From assembly GCF_018613935.1 (NCBI RefSeq), contig NZ_JAGGPF010000009.1, positions 434,001-498,000 of the forward strand: 64,000 bases of DNA, read 5' to 3'. This document shows, in pieces, positions 24,486 through 32,937 of this stretch; position 1 is the stretch's first letter; every line of letters begins with the position of its first letter. The notes beneath the pieces are model-generated. The model made no database searches. It saw only the letters and a list, made by a program, of their open reading frames with translations, and was not told the DNA's origin. The translations under genes and the position numbers were made by a program. This stretch comes from Agromyces sp. ISL-38 (lineage in GTDB: Bacteria; Actinomycetota; Actinomycetes; Actinomycetales; Microbacteriaceae).

Positions 24486-24767
24486 TCAGGTGCCGTCTTC
24501 GGTCCGGTCCTCGTCGTAGAGCTCGTCGAGCAGTTCGGCTGCATCCTGATTGCCGCCCGCCGCGAGTCGCCGAAGCTCGGCGACGTCGCCCTTCTCGGCT
24601 GCGAGCTGCACGAGCTCGTCCATCGCGTCGGTGCTGCCGCTCTCGGCGAGCAGCCGCAGTTCGTAGGCGTCCTCCCGCTCACCGGCCAACTCCACGAGCT
24701 GCGCGGCCGCGTCCTCGTCGCCGCGGGCGGCTCGTTCCCGCAGGTATGCGAGCTCGGCATCCGACAT
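24486..24767 (-). CDS. Small helical-repeat protein, 93 residues
   Basis: ATG after AGGGAGGTGCGTC. The sequence is three degenerate helix-turn-helix units of about 28 residues: LRERAARGDEDAAAQLVELA, LRLLAESGSTDAMDELVQLA and LRRLAAGGNQDAAELLDELY, then an acidic tail. The layout resembles Sel1- or ankyrin-like solenoids; family not assigned. It is first in the operon with the repeat peptide (70 bp downstream), the JmjC oxygenase and the ferredoxin-like protein. It could be a peptide-binding partner or another hydroxylation target (unit three carries GGNQD). Confidence 0.7.
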   Translation of the reverse strand: MSDAELAYLRERAARGDEDAAAQLVELAGEREDAYELRLLAESGSTDAMDELVQLAAEKGDVAELRRLAAGGNQDAAELLDELYDEDRTEDGT

Positions 24768-24885
24768 GACGCACCTCCCTTGCCTCGATGGGGTCAATGT
24801 AGCGCCCCGGCGGCCCCGGCCGCATCGGTCCCTTCGGGACTCCGGCACGACGTCGCTCGACGGTGGCTGCTGGCAGACTCGGGTC

Positions 24886-25572
24886 ATGACCACGAGGACC
24901 ACGACGGCCGGCACGCCGGGCGGCACACCGGAGCGGCCCGCCCTCTTCTTCTCGGGGCCCGAGGAGTTCCGAGCCTGGCTCGAGGCCCACCACGCCACCG
25001 AGACCGAACTGTGGATGGGCCTCTACAAGAAGCACGTGCCCGATCGGGGGCTGACCTGGGAACAGGCGGTGCCCGAGGCATTGTGCTTCGGATGGATCGA
25101 CTCGGTGTCGCAGCGCATCGACGACGATGCGCGCCGCCAGCGCTGGACCCCGCGTAAGCCCTCGAGCATCTGGTCGAGCGTGAACATCGCCCTCGTCGAG
25201 CAGCTCATCGCCGAAGGGCGCATGCACGAAGCGGGCATCGCCGCGTTCGAGCGGCGGCGCGAAGACCGGTCGGGCGTGTACTCCCACGAGAACCCGAACA
25301 GCGAGCTGCCGCCCGAGGCCGCTGCGCGGCTGGCGACGGATGCCGCGGCATCCGCATTCTGGCAGGCGGCCACCGCAACCTACCGCCGCCAGGTCACCCA
25401 CTGGGTGCTCTCGGCCAAGCAGGAGGCCACGCGCGAACGCCGGCTCACGCAGGTCATCGAAGACAGCGCGGCGGGCCGGCTGGTGCCGTTCCAGCGCTAC
25501 GGCGAGACGCCGAAGTGGGTGGAGAAAGCCGCGGCTGCCGCGCAGGCCGCAGCGGAGCTCCCACGCCGGTAG
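24886..25572 (+). CDS. YdeI/OmpD-associated family protein
   Basis: 228 residues. Recognised by LFFSGPEEFRAWLEAHHATE, ELWMGLYKKHV, ALCFGWIDSVSQRIDDDA, RFTPRK-like RWTPRKPSSIWSSVN and the C-terminal QVTHWVLSAKQEATRERRL, the YdeI layout. Members have been linked to stress or peptide resistance in Gram-negative bacteria; the role in actinobacteria is unclear. A fragment of a related gene lies at 34005-34094. Divergent from the JmjC operon. Confidence 0.87.
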   Translation: MTTRTTTAGTPGGTPERPALFFSGPEEFRAWLEAHHATETELWMGLYKKHVPDRGLTWEQAVPEALCFGWIDSVSQRIDDDARRQRWTPRKPSSIWSSVNIALVEQLIAEGRMHEAGIAAFERRREDRSGVYSHENPNSELPPEAAARLATDAAASAFWQAATATYRRQVTHWVLSAKQEATRERRLTQVIEDSAAGRLVPFQRYGETPKWVEKAAAAAQAAAELPRR

Positions 25573-25671
25573 CCTTGGCGGATTCGCTCGGGCTCCGCTG
25601 AGGCTGACGCGAAGTGTTCGTCTGCCGCTCGGCTACGTCGCCCTCGGTGCCCATCTCGCTAGACTCCGAGA

Positions 25672-26574
25672 ATGTCGCGTGGGGGGTGCACGAGGCGCAC
25701 CGCCCTGCTTGCGGGCGTTGCGCTGCTCACGGCCGGTTGCGCGACTGCCCGGTCACACAGCAGCCAGCCAGCCGGTTCACGCCCTCTGCCGAGCGTGCCT
25801 CCGACCGCCTTCGCCGCCAGCCCGAGCCCGAGCCCGACGCCGTTACCGCCCGAGGTGGATCCGCTGGCGGTGGCGGAGAGGTTCCGCGGCGCCCAGGCAC
25901 ACCAGTGGGGGCTCTTCGTCGATGGGGTGGAGAACGAGCTTGCGGTGACCCACGACGGTTCCACGCCACTCGTCGCGTTGACGCTCGATGCCTGCGGCGG
26001 GTCATCCGGAGGGAGCGTCGACGAAGCACTGATTGACCACCTCGTGACGCATGGGATCCCCGCCACCCTGTTCCTCAATCAGCGGTGGATCGAGTCGAAC
26101 GAAGCGTTGGCACGTCAGCTCGCCGGCATGCCGCAGTTCGAGTTGGGCAATCACGGTACCGCGCACCGCCCGCTGTCCATCTCCGGCCAGTCCGCCTATG
26201 GCATACCGGGCACGACGAGCGTTGATGAGGTCGTGGAGGAGATCTGGAGCAACCATCTCACGCTCTCGCAACTCGCGGGATATTCCCCGCGCTGGTTCCG
26301 CTCCGGTACCGCGCACTACGACGAGGTCGCTGTGGCGATCGTGCGGGAGCTGGGTGAGCGGGTCGTCGGGTTCACCGTCAACGGAGACGGCGGCGCGACG
26401 TACGACGCCGCGGCGGTAGAGAGCGAGACGCGAATGCTGGCCCCCGGTGGCATCGCGATCGCCCACATGAACCAGCCCGATTCAGGAACGGCGGCCGGAC
26501 TCGCCGCCGCCACGGCAGCCCTCGCCCACGAGGGATACCGCTTCACGCTGCTCGATGGAGCGGCTTCACGGTGA
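25672..26574 (+). CDS. Polysaccharide deacetylase-family lipoprotein
   Basis: 300 residues. A lipobox (LLTAGC, Cys near 23) follows a hydrophobic signal starting after CTRRTALL, then a Ser/Pro-rich linker with SPSPSPTPLPPE. The NodB-type domain has the metal-binding start LVALTLDACGG, IPATLFLNQRWIE, the HxxxH-like NHGTAHRPLS, and the C-terminal GGIAIAHMNQP. The usual TFDD motif is altered to TLDAC, so catalytic activity is uncertain. Probably a cell-wall or exopolysaccharide esterase on the outer membrane face. Confidence 0.85.
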   Translation: MSRGGCTRRTALLAGVALLTAGCATARSHSSQPAGSRPLPSVPPTAFAASPSPSPTPLPPEVDPLAVAERFRGAQAHQWGLFVDGVENELAVTHDGSTPLVALTLDACGGSSGGSVDEALIDHLVTHGIPATLFLNQRWIESNEALARQLAGMPQFELGNHGTAHRPLSISGQSAYGIPGTTSVDEVVEEIWSNHLTLSQLAGYSPRWFRSGTAHYDEVAVAIVRELGERVVGFTVNGDGGATYDAAAVESETRMLAPGGIAIAHMNQPDSGTAAGLAAATAALAHEGYRFTLLDGAASR

Positions 26575-26602
26575 AATGCGGCTACTGCGACGGTGTGGCG
26601 AC

Positions 26603-26618
26603 GGATGCCGCGGCATCC
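26603..26618. terminator. Perfect palindrome between convergent genes
   Basis: GGATGCCGCGGCATCC is a perfect 16 bp palindrome in the 50 bp gap between the deacetylase and the transglycosylase genes, which converge. It may act as a two-way terminator. The same 16-mer occurs inside the YdeI gene at about 25337, where it encodes Asp-Ala-Ala-Ala, so sequence alone does not define a terminator. Confidence 0.45.
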
Positions 26619-26624
26619 GATGCC

Positions 26625-27554
26625 CTACCCGGCTGAGGTCGCGAACTGGCGTGCGAACCTCGCGACCTTGTCGACGTAGTCGTTGTCGTGGTTGTACGAG
26701 AAGACCGCAGCCCGCCACCCTTCGGGACTGGTCATCGACCCCGACGCGCAGAGGTACCGTGCCGTCGCCAGCGCGGCGTCGTCGATCTGGTGGGGGTCGG
26801 TGACCCCGTCGCCGTTGCCATCGCTCGCCCACCTCGACCAGGTCGACGGGATGAACTGCATCGGTCCGACCGCCCGGTCCCACGTGACGTCGCCGTCGAG
26901 GACACCGCCGTCGGTGTCCCTGATCGTGGCGACACCGTCGCCGTTGAGTGCCCGACCGATGATCGACGGCTGCGCTCTGCCGTTCTCATCGAGCACCGCA
27001 TCGCCGTAGCTCCCATGACCCGACTCGATCGAACCGATGGCGGCGATCGTGGCCCAGTCGAGACCGCACGCCGGATCCTCCGCGGCGAGCGCGACGTGCG
27101 CGCGTGCATAGGCCGACAATGCTCGCTCCGGGATCCCCGTCGCCACCGCGATCCGCACGATCCATGCGGGATCCACGAGCAGCATCGGCGACGCCTCGGG
27201 GCCTGGCACTGCCGTCGACTCCTCGATCGGCTTGGTCTGGCCGTCGACCTGCGCGTCCTGCGCCTCCTGCGCGCTCTGCTCACTCTGCTCGCTCTGCCCG
27301 GGCTGCGTGGTCACCGGTGGCAGGGCCACGATCAGGCCGTTCGCAGCCGGTGCCGCGAATCCGCCGGGGTTGGCCGCGAGCCCCACGACGTTCGCCGCGT
27401 AGATGGCACCGACGACCAGCGCGACAACCAATGCCCCGACGCCGGTCACAAGGCCGGCATATCCGACGGCACGGCGTGCAACCTGCCTCCCCGTGGCTCG
27501 GGCTGGGCGACGCTCGCCGTCTTCGTCGGCGTAGGAATCGTCGTCCCATGACAT
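26625..27554 (-). CDS. Membrane-anchored lytic transglycosylase
   Basis: 309 residues from ATG 27554. Cytoplasmic acidic head, one membrane segment (VTGVGALVVALVVGAIYAAN, about residues 38-58), a Gln/Glu/Ser-rich spacer, then an SLT/MltB-like domain: IAAIGSIESGHGSYGDAV with the catalytic Glu, GRALNGDG, DRAVGPMQFIPSTWSRW, GDGVTDPHQIDDAALATARY. It cleaves peptidoglycan glycan strands outside the membrane. A TTG at 27605 would add 17 residues. Confidence 0.9.
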   Translation of the reverse strand: MSWDDDSYADEDGERRPARATGRQVARRAVGYAGLVTGVGALVVALVVGAIYAANVVGLAANPGGFAAPAANGLIVALPPVTTQPGQSEQSEQSAQEAQDAQVDGQTKPIEESTAVPGPEASPMLLVDPAWIVRIAVATGIPERALSAYARAHVALAAEDPACGLDWATIAAIGSIESGHGSYGDAVLDENGRAQPSIIGRALNGDGVATIRDTDGGVLDGDVTWDRAVGPMQFIPSTWSRWASDGNGDGVTDPHQIDDAALATARYLCASGSMTSPEGWRAAVFSYNHDNDYVDKVARFARQFATSAG

Positions 27555-27834
27555 CGGTGAGCCGCTCCGTTCGGGCGTTGATTCAGGGGTTGCCCGTCGG
27601 GTCAACCGTCGCCCGCTCGTTCGTGCTCTGCGACGATGACCCGTCCCTTCACACTACGCGCGCGCCGGGCACCTGTATACGAGCATTTCTCACTTGCGGG
27701 CTGGAGAAGTTCGGGCACGTGGGGGCGCCGGCCCCGGCGATACCGTCCACACCCCGCCCGGCGAGTGGCACTGGCACGGCGCGACATCCGACTCGTTCAT
27801 GAGTACGCCGTGGAACGGCGGAGTCTTTAGTTGT

Positions 27835-27853
27835 CATGGCTACTATTGCCATG
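27835..27853. promoter_or_regulatory. Inverted repeat upstream of MarR-dehalogenase operon
   Basis: CATGGC-TACTATT-GCCATG, 6 bp arms with 7 bp spacer, ends 13 bp before the ATG of the MarR gene. The surrounding AT-rich DNA (TACTATTGCCATGTATATTG) is the likely promoter. Position and symmetry fit a MarR autoregulatory operator; binding is inferred. Confidence 0.5.
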
Positions 27854-27866
27854 TATATTGAACGCC

Positions 27867-28352
27867 ATGCCCAACCCACCCGGTGCCATGGCCGGCGCAT
27901 TCGTCTGGCGGCTCTCCACTCGGTGGCGCGCCGCCGTCGACCGCGCCGTGAGCGTTCATGGCCTCACGCACGCCACGTACGTGGTGCTCACCACCCTCTA
28001 CTCACTGCGGGGTGCCGCTCGCCCGGCCGACGGTCCCAGCTCCCCCAGCCAGCGTGCCCTCGCCGACGCGTCGGGCATGGAACCCATGTATGTCTCGCGT
28101 CTGATCCGCTCGCTGGAGTCCGACGGACTGGTCGTCCGCACACGCGACGAACGCGATACGCGCATCGTCCGCCTGAACATCACGGACCGCGGCCTCTCAG
28201 TCGTCCGCCCCGCGATGCGCACGGTTCAGGCGCTCCTCGACCAGCTACTCGCGCCACTCGGCGGGCGCGACAGCACTCGAACCGTCGAGTTCGTCGCCAC
28301 CCTCACTGAGCTGCTCAACGCGCCACTCGATCTTGGAGCCACCGATGCCTGA
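27867..28352 (+). CDS. MarR family transcriptional regulator
   Basis: 161 residues (MPNPPGAMAGAFVWRLSTRW). The winged helix includes SQRALADASGMEPMYVSRLIRSLES and the wing TRDERDTRIVRLNITDRG. It heads a two-gene operon; its last 8 bp overlap the start of a dehalogenase-type hydrolase, so it probably responds to a compound that enzyme handles. A palindrome just upstream could be its operator. Confidence 0.88.
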   Translation: MPNPPGAMAGAFVWRLSTRWRAAVDRAVSVHGLTHATYVVLTTLYSLRGAARPADGPSSPSQRALADASGMEPMYVSRLIRSLESDGLVVRTRDERDTRIVRLNITDRGLSVVRPAMRTVQALLDQLLAPLGGRDSTRTVEFVATLTELLNAPLDLGATDA

Positions 28353-29208
28353 CGTGACCGTACTCACCTCGACCATGCACTTCACCGAGACCCGGCCCGC
28401 AGATCCCGGCACGACGCCGGTCGTATTCCTGCACGGCAATCCGTCGTCGTCGCACACCTGGCGCAACGTGCTCCCCGTGGTCGGGCACGGCCGTCTGCTG
28501 GCGCCCGACTTGATCGGCATGGGCAGGTCGGGCAAGCCTGACCTCGCCTACACTTTCGCCGACCATGCCCGCTACCTCGACGGCTGGTTCGACGCCGTGC
28601 TGGGGGACGAACCGGCGGTCCTCGTGGGACACGACTGGGGAGGCGCTCTGGCGATCGACCGGGCGGCACGGTTCCCCGACAGCGTGCGGGGCACAGCCCT
28701 GTTCGAGGCGGTGCTCCGGCCGGTGCGACCCGAGCACCTGTCCCCTCAGGCCCGCGCCCGGAGCGAGCTCATCGCCTCACCGGAGGGAGAAGTGATGTTC
28801 CTGGACCACGACACGGCACTTCGGCAGGCCTACACCTTCGGTGTGCTGACGCCGGTGACCGACGAGGACCTCGCTCCATACCTGGCGCCCTATCCCTCCC
28901 GAGAGAGCCGTCGCCCGCTGCTCGCCTGGGCGCGTCAGCTCGCCGAGCCGCCCGCGGAACTGGTCGGGCGGCTCGAGCAGGCTGGGTCATGGCTGAAGGC
29001 GTCCGGAGACGTGCCGAAGCTGCTGCTCACGTTCGAGAACTCAGCCACCCTGCTGATCGACGAGCGATCGATCGCCTGGGCGCGGGAGCACTTGGCGTCC
29101 GTCGAGATCGAGGGTCTCGGACCGGCGGGGCACCACGCGACCGAGGACAGGTCGGCCGAGATCGGCCGTGCGGTGGGGGCCTGGCTCGACCGGCACGCGC
29201 TGCGCTGA
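28345..29208 (+). CDS. Haloalkane dehalogenase-type alpha/beta hydrolase
   Basis: 287 residues, ATG behind GGAGCCACCG inside the end of the MarR gene. Haloalkane dehalogenase signatures: VVFLHGNPSSSHTWRN (the Asn after HG is the usual halide contact), LLAPDLIGMGRSGKP, and the nucleophile elbow LVGHDWGGALAI with Asp in place of Ser and the halide-binding Trp. The catalytic His is in GPAGHHATED. A cytoplasmic enzyme hydrolysing carbon-halogen bonds or related substrates. Confidence 0.87.
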   Translation: MPDVTVLTSTMHFTETRPADPGTTPVVFLHGNPSSSHTWRNVLPVVGHGRLLAPDLIGMGRSGKPDLAYTFADHARYLDGWFDAVLGDEPAVLVGHDWGGALAIDRAARFPDSVRGTALFEAVLRPVRPEHLSPQARARSELIASPEGEVMFLDHDTALRQAYTFGVLTPVTDEDLAPYLAPYPSRESRRPLLAWARQLAEPPAELVGRLEQAGSWLKASGDVPKLLLTFENSATLLIDERSIAWAREHLASVEIEGLGPAGHHATEDRSAEIGRAVGAWLDRHALR

Positions 29209-29361
29209 ACCGTCATGAAGTGCAGGCGTCGCTCCCGCGCGCCCTCACAGGCCGACCACATCGATGGGCCGACGCGCGACGAGGTTGCGCGGAAATGAGG
29301 CTTGTCGCAAGCTGCACGCCCTCATAGCCTGAGAACGCCCGAGTGCGATGGAGGAGCAAAG

Positions 29362-31011
29362 ATGCGCAATCACCTCAAGCTTGCCACCACGACGATCGCA
29401 ATCGCCGCGCTGACATTGGTCGGCCTGGCGCCCTCGCTTCCCGCCGCAGCAGGCCCGCGGGCCGACATGGTCGACATCCAGGTCCTCAATGTGTCCGACT
29501 TCCACGGTCAGCTCGATCCGCTCAACGTCGCCGGCGTCGGGAACGTCGGAGGAGCTGCCGCGTTGAGCACCTACTGGCAACAGGATCGGGCGGAGAACCC
29601 GAACACGCTCCTGTTGACCGCAGGAGACGCGGTGGGAGCGAGTCCGCCGCTCTCGTCCTTCTTCGACGACGTCCCGACCATCGACTTCATGAACTACGCA
29701 GGCTTCAATGCCGATACGTTCGGCAACCACAACTTCGACAAGGGCATTGCGCACCTTCAGGCGCAGATCGATCGAGCCGAGTTCAGCTACGTGTCGGCGA
29801 ACCTCACCAACGTCGAATACAACCTCATCGGGGTCGCGCCGTTCGTGATCAAGAAGGTCGGCGGCGTCAAGGTGGCTGTCATCGGCGTCACCAATCCCGA
29901 GGCGCCGACGCTGGTCGCCCCCGGTGCCCTTGGCACCATCCAGATCACGGATCCTGCCGCCGCCGCGAACGCGGCACGCGCCCAGGCCGAGGAACTCGGG
30001 GCGAAGGTGTTCATCGCGATCGGTCACCTCGGCATCGAGGGCACCGACGAAACTGGTGCGCCGAGCGGCCCGCTGACCGAGTTCGCGAACGACGTGCAGG
30101 GCTTCGACCTCATCCTGGGTGATCACACCGACGTCCAGTACAAGAGCACGATCAACGGTGCACTTGTTCTCGAGAACCTCAGCAAGGGGGCGACCTACGC
30201 CAAGACGGTGCTGCACTACGACCGTCGCGGCGGCGGAGCCGTGAGCGCGAGCTCGCAATTCATCGTCCCGCTCTCCAACGCGGTGACCCCCGACCCGAAC
30301 GTGGTCGCGCTGCTGCAGCCCTATCGGGCAGAGCTCAGCGCCCAGCTCGACGGCGTCATCGGGGTCGCCACCGACATATTCCTGCGCGGAAGCAATATCG
30401 AACGCATCCGCGAGGTCCCGCTTGGAGACCTCACCGCTGACGCGCTGCGGACCACGTACGCCACTCAGATCGCGTTCACCAACGGTGGTGGTCTCCGCTC
30501 CTCGCTGCCCTCGTCATCGTATCTTCCGCAGGACACGACCCTTCGTCGGCCGAGTCCCGGCTACGCGGCGGGTCCGCCCTACGACGTGGTCATCGGTGAC
30601 GTCTTCTCCGTGCTGCCGTTCGGCAACGAGTCGCTGACCCGTACGGTCACCGGGGCTCAGCTGTGGGCCGTTCTCGAGCGGAGCGTCGGTCAAGCACCGA
30701 ACGCCTTCGGGGGCTTCCTCCAGATCTCCGGATTCCGCTTCACCTACGACTCGACGCAACCGGTCGGCGCGCGGGTGCTGTCGGTGTCGCTCGACGACGG
30801 GACCGTGATCGCGAACGACGCGACGACGTACACCGCAACCACGAACGACTTCACGAACGCCGGTGGGGATGGGTACGTCGAGTTGGCCGATGGTCAGGGA
30901 GTGACCCGCAACCTGATGGCGAACGACCTGCTCGCATACATCACCGCTCAGGGCACGATCACCCCGACGACCGACGGACGCATCGACGACGTGGCCCGCC
31001 CAGACGCCTGA
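29362..31011 (+). CDS. Secreted 5'-nucleotidase/UshA-family metallophosphoesterase
   Basis: 549 residues, ATG after GGAGGAGCAAAG. Signal peptide at residues 1-30 ending PAAAG. Metal-binding motifs in order: NVSDFHGQL, LLTAGDAVGAS, TFGNHNFDKG, AIGHLGIEG and LGDHTDVQ; the C-terminal nucleotide-binding domain has FTNGGGLRSSL, PFGNESLTRTVTG and TNDFTNAGGDGY. Hydrolyses nucleotides outside the cell to supply phosphate and nucleosides. No sortase or anchor motif is seen at the end. Confidence 0.93.
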   Translation: MRNHLKLATTTIAIAALTLVGLAPSLPAAAGPRADMVDIQVLNVSDFHGQLDPLNVAGVGNVGGAAALSTYWQQDRAENPNTLLLTAGDAVGASPPLSSFFDDVPTIDFMNYAGFNADTFGNHNFDKGIAHLQAQIDRAEFSYVSANLTNVEYNLIGVAPFVIKKVGGVKVAVIGVTNPEAPTLVAPGALGTIQITDPAAAANAARAQAEELGAKVFIAIGHLGIEGTDETGAPSGPLTEFANDVQGFDLILGDHTDVQYKSTINGALVLENLSKGATYAKTVLHYDRRGGGAVSASSQFIVPLSNAVTPDPNVVALLQPYRAELSAQLDGVIGVATDIFLRGSNIERIREVPLGDLTADALRTTYATQIAFTNGGGLRSSLPSSSYLPQDTTLRRPSPGYAAGPPYDVVIGDVFSVLPFGNESLTRTVTGAQLWAVLERSVGQAPNAFGGFLQISGFRFTYDSTQPVGARVLSVSLDDGTVIANDATTYTATTNDFTNAGGDGYVELADGQGVTRNLMANDLLAYITAQGTITPTTDGRIDDVARPDA

Positions 31012-31085
31012 CGGAGTCTGAGTCGACGCCGGCGGCGACCGCTCGACGCCTTCGTGCGCGCCGCGGAGTGACGGATGCCGCCGCG

Positions 31086-31967
31086 TCAGCCGTCGGTTCC
31101 GTGCACGATTCGGTGGACGCCGAGGGCTTCGAGCCGGCTCGGATCCGCGAGCACCTCGAGTCCGACGATCCGGTCGCCCTCGAGGTCGAACGCCATGATC
31201 GACACGACGCGCCCACCCATGACCGCGGCGACACCCGGTCGGCCGTCGATCAGGATCGGCGTCGAATGGGCGGCGAGGCGACCCGAGAGCACCGCCTGCT
31301 CGGCGATCGTTCGCGCGCCCTCGACGAGCTGTGTCGACGTGCCGTAGTCCGCGCGGAGCACCGCGCCGTCGTCGAGGAGCTCCAGCAGCGCGCCGATGTT
31401 CCCGTCTTGGGCGGCGGCGAGCCACGCGTTCACGATCCGGCGGCCGCGTTCACGATCGGGCCGCGCGGGCTCCTCGGCGCCGCGCACCCGCCTGCGCGCG
31501 CGAGAGGCCAGCTGCCGTGCCGCCTCGGGCGATCTATCGAGCACGACCGCGATCTCATCGAACGACTGGCCGAAGACGTCGTGCAGCACGAGCGCGATCC
31601 GCCCCGCCGGGCTCAGTGTCTCGAGCAGCACGAGCAGCGCGACGCTCACCTGATCGCTGCGAGCGACCAGGTCGGCGGGGTCCGCCTCCGCGGCGATGGG
31701 CTCGTCGCGCCAGGGCTCGACCTGCCACGAATGCTCCCGCTTCCGACGCGGGGCGCGCAGCAGGTCGAGGCTGATGCGCGAGACCACGGTGGTCAGCCAG
31801 GCCGCGAGATTGTCGATCTCCGCGGCATCCGTCCGCTCGAGGCGAAGCCAGGTCTCCTGCACGGCGTCATCGGCATCGGCGGCTGAGCCGAGCAGCTGCG
31901 TGGCGATCGCCCGCAGCCGGGGCCGTTCAGTCTCGAACCGGCGGGCGAGAATTCTTCGATCCGTCAT
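31086..31967 (-). CDS. sigJ: ECF41-type RNA polymerase sigma factor with SnoaL-like C-terminus
   Basis: 293 residues, ATG after GAGGAG. Sigma region 2 is seen in LGSAADADDAVQETWLRLER, region 4 in LVLHDVFGQSFDEIAVVLDRSPEAARQLASRARRR (split over residues about 130-165). The C-terminal 120 residues form the SnoaL-like domain that defines ECF41, with ADPSRLEAL at the place of the regulatory NPDKL motif. These sigma factors control themselves and a neighbouring small-molecule enzyme without an anti-sigma factor. Matching promoters lie on both strands just upstream. The symbol sigJ follows the usual name in this group. Confidence 0.9.
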   Translation of the reverse strand: MTDRRILARRFETERPRLRAIATQLLGSAADADDAVQETWLRLERTDAAEIDNLAAWLTTVVSRISLDLLRAPRRKREHSWQVEPWRDEPIAAEADPADLVARSDQVSVALLVLLETLSPAGRIALVLHDVFGQSFDEIAVVLDRSPEAARQLASRARRRVRGAEEPARPDRERGRRIVNAWLAAAQDGNIGALLELLDDGAVLRADYGTSTQLVEGARTIAEQAVLSGRLAAHSTPILIDGRPGVAAVMGGRVVSIMAFDLEGDRIVGLEVLADPSRLEALGVHRIVHGTDG

Positions 31968-31993
31968 GTCACATCTCCTCGAGTTCGATCGTC
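31967..31993 (+). promoter_or_regulatory. ECF41-type promoter for the NAD(P)-binding gene
   Basis: TGTCACA (31967-31973), 16 bp spacer, CGTC (31990-31993). This is the published ECF41 consensus TGTCACA-N16-CGTC. The -35 box overlaps the first base of the divergent sigma gene's start codon, and the start codon of the target gene lies 51 bp after the -10. Confidence 0.8.
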
Positions 31994-32001
31994 GGGATAT
32001 C

Positions 32002-32028
32002 GACGAGGCAACGCCCTCGGATGTGACA
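32002..32028 (-). promoter_or_regulatory. ECF41-type promoter for the sigma gene itself
   Basis: On the minus strand TGTCACA (32028-32022), a 16 bp spacer and CGTC (32005-32002), the same consensus as the promoter on the other strand. It would give a leader of roughly 25-30 nt for the sigma factor gene, so autoregulation is expected. Confidence 0.8.
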
Positions 32029-32044
32029 TGAGAGGAACTCGACC

Positions 32045-32824
32045 ATGAACGCACCTCTGCTCGTGACGGGCGGTACCGGCAACATCGGCAGCCGTGTGGT
32101 GCCGCTGCTGCGTGAGGCCGGCCGCGACATCCGGATCCTATCGAGGCACCCGCGCGCGGCTGAGCCCGGCATCCAGTATGTCGAAGGCGATACCGTTGCC
32201 GGCCGGGGACTCGCGACGGCGCTCGAGGGCGTCGAGGTCGTGCTGCACCTAGCCGGCGGGGCGAAGGGCGACGATGTCGCCGCACGCAATCTCTCCGCCG
32301 CCGCACGCGAAGCCGGCGTACGGCACCTCGTGCTCATCTCGGTCATCGGCGCCGACCGGATGCCCATCGGCTACTTCCGGGCGAAGGCGGAGGCCGAGCA
32401 GGTGATCGTCGAGTCCGGTGTGCCGTGGACGGTGCTGCGAGCCGCCCAACTGCACGACTTCGTGCTCCCGGTTGCGCGAGGCATGGCGCGGATGCCGCTG
32501 CTCCCGGTACCCGGCGGTCTGCGCTTCGAGCCGGTTCACGGCGACGAGGTCGCGGCACGGCTCGCGGAGCTCGCACTCGGCGCGCCGGCCGGACGGGTCG
32601 CCGACTTGGCCGGACCGGAGGTGCTCGATGTGGCGCAGCTCGTCTCGACGTTCGCCGAGGTGACGGGTGCTCGCCAGCGTCGGCGTCTTCCGATCCGCCT
32701 GCCCGGTGCCGTGGGTCGTGCCTACCGCGCGGGCGAGAACCTCGCGGGCGAGGGAGCGCAACGCGGCACGCGCACCTGGCGGGAGTTCCTCGTCGAGCGG
32801 GAAGCCCTCCTCGTTCGGTTGTGA
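32045..32824 (+). CDS. NmrA-like NAD(P)-binding SDR protein
   Basis: 259 residues, ATG after AGAGGAAC. The Rossmann motif VTGGTGNIGSRVVPLLREAG sits at the N-terminus, followed by the atypical SDR/NmrA features LHLAGGAKGDD, LVLISVIGADR and YFRAKAEAEQVIVESGVPWT. It lacks the classical YxxxK catalytic pair, fitting a redox sensor or quinone-oxidoreductase-like role. It is the probable target of the divergent ECF41 sigma factor, as expected for this group. Confidence 0.88.
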   Translation: MNAPLLVTGGTGNIGSRVVPLLREAGRDIRILSRHPRAAEPGIQYVEGDTVAGRGLATALEGVEVVLHLAGGAKGDDVAARNLSAAAREAGVRHLVLISVIGADRMPIGYFRAKAEAEQVIVESGVPWTVLRAAQLHDFVLPVARGMARMPLLPVPGGLRFEPVHGDEVAARLAELALGAPAGRVADLAGPEVLDVAQLVSTFAEVTGARQRRRLPIRLPGAVGRAYRAGENLAGEGAQRGTRTWREFLVEREALLVRL

Positions 32825-32937
32825 GTCGGCCTTCCGTCGAGCGTGGAGAACAAGGACGGGGGCGGATACCGACACATTCGCCGCGGCGAACGCGTCCCAG
32901 CTACCCCTATGCTGATCGCGTAGATGGGAGGCCCTGT

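Noticed and set aside
30663-31886. Plus-strand frame of 407 residues over the nucleotidase end and the sigma gene
   Set aside because: Both real genes are identified by motifs in other frames; this frame is Arg/His-rich shadow sequence.
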